NCBI GenBank assembly: GCA_009469585.1
Contig: SSXW01000018.1
Coordinates: 1-64,000, forward strand
Reading direction: 5' to 3'
From: Dechloromonas sp. Dech2017
GTDB lineage: Bacteria > Pseudomonadota > Gammaproteobacteria > Burkholderiales > Rhodocyclaceae
Length of the DNA: 64,000 nucleotides
Of the stretch, positions 61,059 to 64,000 are shown piece after piece. The translations under genes and the position numbers were made by a program. How positions within the stretch are numbered: position 1 is the first letter of the stretch; each line of letters opens with the position of its first letter. The notes under the pieces are model-generated. The model worked only from the letters and a program-made list of their open reading frames with translations, was not told where the DNA came from and made no database searches.

Positions 61059-62644
61059 ACAAGGGTGCAGGACTGACCATCGGCGTTATTGCCGTTGCCG
61101 TGGCAGCCGGGAGTGGTTACTGGCTGGGCGGACGTGGCGGCGCTTCCCATGGCGATGCTGTGCCGGTCGCCAGCGCTCCGGCCGAGCCGGCCAAGAAAGA
61201 GAAAAAACTGCTTTTCTACCGTAATCCGATGGGGTTGCCCGACACCTCGCCGGTGCCCAAGAAAGACCCGATGGGGATGGATTACATCGCGGTCTATGAG
61301 GGAGAGCAGGACGACGATCCGGCATCGGCCAACCAGATAAAGATAAGCACCGAAAAAGTACAGAAACTGGGCGTTCGAACCGAAGCCGCCCAATTGCGCA
61401 TCCTTGACAAGGTGGTACGCGCCGCCGGTCGGATCGAGCCGGACGAGCGCCGCATCTACGCGATTTCTCCTAAGTTCGAGGGCTACGTCGAACGCCTGCA
61501 CGTCAATGTCACGGGCCAGCCGGTCAGCAAGGGGCAGCCGCTGTTTGAGGTGTATAGCCCGGAATTGGTTTCCGCCCAGCGCGAATACGCGATTGCCGCC
61601 CAAGGCGTCGAATCGCTGAAGGAAGCCGGCGGCCAAGCGCGGGACGGCATGAAGCAACTGGCCGATTCAAGCCTGTTGCGTCTGAAAAACTGGGATATAT
61701 CGGAGGAGCAGGTCAAGGCGCTGGCAAAATCCGGTGAAGCACGGCGCACGCTGACTTTCCGCTCACCGGTCGCCGGCATCGTCACCGAAAAGAAAGCCCT
61801 GCAGGGCATGCGTTTCATGCCGGGCGAGGCGCTTTATCAGGTGGCCGACCTCTCGGCGGTCTGGGTGGTTGCCGATGTCTTCGAGCAAGACATTGGTCAG
61901 GTCAAGACCGGCGCCAAAGCCAAGGTCAGGATCAATGCCTACCCGGACAAAGTGTTCGAAGGCACGATTACCTACGTTTATCCGACCCTGAAGGCCGAGA
62001 CGCGGACGGTGCCGGTTCGGGTCGAACTGCCGAACCCCGGTCAGTTGCTGAAACCGGCCATGTTCGCCCAGGTTGAGTTGCCGGTCGGCGCAAAGGGAGA
62101 AGTCGTTACCGTACCGACCTCGGCCGTGATTGACAGCGGCACCCGCCGCATCGTGCTGGTCCAGGCGAAGGAAGGCCGTTTCGAGCCACGCGAGGTCAAG
62201 CTGGGGCAACGCAGTGACAACCATGTTGAGGTGCTTGAAGGCGTCAAGAATGGTGAGCCGGTGGTGGTTGCCGCCAATTTCCTGATCGACGCCGAAAGCA
62301 ACCTGAAGGCGGCGGTCGGCGGTTTCGGCCATGCTAGCCACGGCAGCCAGCCGAAGCCGGAGTCAGCCAAGCCTGCTGCTGTCGGGCATCAGGCCGAAGG
62401 CACGGTCGAGGGGTTCGACGCCAAGGCAGGTATGCTGACGCTCAATCACGGGCCGGTCGCCAGTCTCAAATGGCCGGGCATGACCATGGAGTTCCAGGTC
62501 GCGACGCCGGCGCTGTTGAGCGGACTCAAACCGGGTGCGACGGTGGCCTTCGAGTTTGTCGAGCGCAAACCAGGTGAATGGGTCGTCACCAGCATCAAAC
62601 CGATGGCTGGAAAAGTGGCGGCCAATCCCCACGCAGGCCACTGA
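61055..62644 (+). CDS. cusB: CusB-like adaptor with heavy-metal-binding and CusF domains
   Basis: A 529-residue membrane-fusion protein. An N-terminal anchor helix (7-25) is followed by the heavy-metal-binding HMBD motif (FYRNPMGL through DPMGMDYIAVY, 54-81), the barrel-sandwich and hairpin region, and a C-terminal CusF domain (about 443-529) with LNHGPVASLKWPGMTMEF, which keeps the Trp missing from the stand-alone CusF. It takes Cu/Ag from chaperones and opens the CusA channel. Start by ATGA overlap with cusC. Confidence 0.94.
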   Translation: MNKGAGLTIGVIAVAVAAGSGYWLGGRGGASHGDAVPVASAPAEPAKKEKKLLFYRNPMGLPDTSPVPKKDPMGMDYIAVYEGEQDDDPASANQIKISTEKVQKLGVRTEAAQLRILDKVVRAAGRIEPDERRIYAISPKFEGYVERLHVNVTGQPVSKGQPLFEVYSPELVSAQREYAIAAQGVESLKEAGGQARDGMKQLADSSLLRLKNWDISEEQVKALAKSGEARRTLTFRSPVAGIVTEKKALQGMRFMPGEALYQVADLSAVWVVADVFEQDIGQVKTGAKAKVRINAYPDKVFEGTITYVYPTLKAETRTVPVRVELPNPGQLLKPAMFAQVELPVGAKGEVVTVPTSAVIDSGTRRIVLVQAKEGRFEPREVKLGQRSDNHVEVLEGVKNGEPVVVAANFLIDAESNLKAAVGGFGHASHGSQPKPESAKPAAVGHQAEGTVEGFDAKAGMLTLNHGPVASLKWPGMTMEFQVATPALLSGLKPGATVAFEFVERKPGEWVVTSIKPMAGKVAANPHAGH

Positions 62645-62655
62645 CAGGGGATACC

Positions 62656-64000
62656 ATGCTCGCCAAAATCATTGAATGGTCGGGGCGCAACCGCTTCCTC
62701 GTCCTGCTCGCCACGCTGTTTGTTGTCGTCGGTGGTGTCGTTGCGGTCATGAAAACGCCGCTCGATGCCTTGCCCGACCTCTCAGACGTGCAGGTCATCG
62801 TCTATACCGAATACCCCGGCCAGGCGCCACAGGTCGTCGAGGATCAGGTCACCTATCCGCTGACGACGGCCATGTTGTCAGTGCCGAAGTCCAAAGTGGT
62901 TCGCGGCTTCTCTTTCTTCGGCGCGTCCTTCGTCTACATCATTTTTGAAGACGGCACGGACATTTATTGGGCGCGGTCCCGGGTACTGGAATACCTCAAC
63001 TTTGCCGCCGGCCGCATGCCCAAGGGCGTCACACCGCAAATCGGTCCGGACGCCACGGGCGTCGGCTGGGTCTATCAATACGCGCTGCTCGCCAAGGACA
63101 AGACGCTGGCCGAACTGCGGACGCTGCAGGACTGGTATCTGCGCTATCAACTGACCAAGGCACATGGCGTCGCCGAAGTGGCTTCGATTGGCGGCTTCGT
63201 CCAGACCTACCAGGTCACGGTTGATCCGGTGAAGTTGCGCGCCTATGGCATTCCGCTAGCGGCGGTTTCAAAGGTCATTCGGGAATCGAACCGCGATGTC
63301 GGCGGGCGTGTCGTCGAGATGGCGGAAACCGAATACATGGTGCGCGGCAAGGGCTATCTGCGGGGCACAGGCGATATTGAAAATCTGGTGGTTAAGTCAC
63401 AAGGCGGGACGCCCGTCTTGGTTCGTGACATTGCCCGTGTCGAACTGGCGCCGGACGAGCGGCGCGGTCTCACCGAGTTGAATGGTGAAGGTGAAGTGGT
63501 TTCCGGTATCGCCATGGCGCGCTACGGCCAGAACGCGCTGGAGGTCATTCACAACTTGAAGGAAAAAATTGGTGAGATTTCTGCCGGGCTTCCGGAGGGC
63601 GTGACGATCCAGACGGTCTATGATCGTTCGGAATTGATTCACCGTGCGATTGACACCTTGACGCGCACTTTGGCGGAAGAAAGTCTCATCGTCGCGCTGG
63701 TCTGCGTCGTATTCCTGATGCACATGCGCAGTGCTTTGGTAGCCATCCTGATGCTGCCGGTCGGGGTGCTGATTGCCTTCATCGCCATGCGATTGCTGGG
63801 AATGAACTCGAACCTGATGAGTCTGGGCGGTATCGCCATTGCCATTGGGGCGATGATCGATGCGGCCATCGTGATGATCGAAAACGCCCATAAGCACATC
63901 GAGCGTTTGCCGGAGGATCATACCCACGGGGATCGCATCGAGGCAATGATTGCGGCCTGCAAAGAGGTCGGCCCCGCACTGTTCTTCTCGCTGCTCATCA
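62656..64000 (+). CDS. cusA: CusA-like Cu/Ag RND pump, N-terminal part (runs off window)
   Basis: At least 448 residues of a HME-RND pump. It begins MLAKIIEWSGRNRFLVLL, with helix one and the periplasmic porter region DALPDLSDVQVIVYTEYPGQAPQ. Asp402 (AIGAMIDAAIVMIENAHKH) lies in the fourth helix, a motif of the Cu/Ag HME group that differs from CzcA's DFGIIIDG. It follows cusB by 11 bases. The C-terminal half is outside the window, so completeness is unknown. Confidence 0.95.
   Translation, partial: MLAKIIEWSGRNRFLVLLATLFVVVGGVVAVMKTPLDALPDLSDVQVIVYTEYPGQAPQVVEDQVTYPLTTAMLSVPKSKVVRGFSFFGASFVYIIFEDGTDIYWARSRVLEYLNFAAGRMPKGVTPQIGPDATGVGWVYQYALLAKDKTLAELRTLQDWYLRYQLTKAHGVAEVASIGGFVQTYQVTVDPVKLRAYGIPLAAVSKVIRESNRDVGGRVVEMAETEYMVRGKGYLRGTGDIENLVVKSQGGTPVLVRDIARVELAPDERRGLTELNGEGEVVSGIAMARYGQNALEVIHNLKEKIGEISAGLPEGVTIQTVYDRSELIHRAIDTLTRTLAEESLIVALVCVVFLMHMRSALVAILMLPVGVLIAFIAMRLLGMNSNLMSLGGIAIAIGAMIDAAIVMIENAHKHIERLPEDHTHGDRIEAMIAACKEVGPALFFSLLI

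Overview
The window looks like chromosome of a high-GC betaproteobacterium of the Rhodocyclaceae type (Dechloromonas/Azonexus/Azospira-like). The basis is the gene order nadD-rsfS-rlmH-maf with rng nearby, paired BPSS1780-type membrane proteins, a PEP-CTERM exported protein, cobalamin genes under a B12 riboswitch, and very GC-rich codon use in the left half. This placement is an inference from gene content; no rRNA or marker search was possible.

Layout. 1-1.2 kb: the end of an IS3-family element that has cut off a NucS-like nuclease gene, then a HigBA/RelE-type toxin-antitoxin pair. 1.3-8.4 kb: cobalamin genes (cobQ, cobU, then a B12 riboswitch with an intrinsic terminator ahead of cobT-cobS), interrupted by a kinase/response-regulator pair and a hydrolase lipoprotein. 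8.5-13.6 kb: small lipoproteins, a DUF938 methyltransferase, a PEP-CTERM protein, a CopD-like protein, a CobC-like phosphatase and an ArnT-like glycosyltransferase. 13.6-19.8 kb: one tightly packed minus-strand operon (thermostable-hemolysin family protein, AMP-dependent ligase, heme-oxygenase-fold di-iron protein, SDR, TPR protein, response regulator, histidine kinase) that looks like a regulated small lipid or metabolite pathway of unknown product. 19.9-35.2 kb: housekeeping (polA, LOG, thrB, nadD, rsfS, rlmH, maf, acetoacetyl-CoA synthetase, trhP, rng).

35.2-42.1 kb is a lower-GC integrated element: two tandem tyrosine recombinases, then a zinc-ribbon protein, DUF932, YqaJ exonuclease and a gp3-like protein, with terminator-like hairpins between them. 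42.2-52.5 kb is a Cd/Zn/Co resistance block (cadR, ynfA, cadA, czcI, czcCBA, a zinc-ribbon protein). 52.7-64.0 kb is a copper/silver block (cusRS, a TolC lipoprotein, multicopper oxidase, cytochrome c, DUF411, cusF, cusCBA; cusA runs off the right edge) with two palindromic CusR/CopR-type boxes.

The most interesting signal is not a gene. A dispersed repeat of about 30 bp (core GCGGTCGAC followed by two A/T tracts, usually 11 bp apart) occurs about once per 3 kb from 2 to 33 kb, in coding and non-coding DNA, on both strands and in several reading frames. I saw no good copy in the mobile/metal region. Its build resembles DNA-uptake sequences of other bacteria, and one copy is an inverted pair between convergent genes. 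I treat the uptake idea as a hypothesis.
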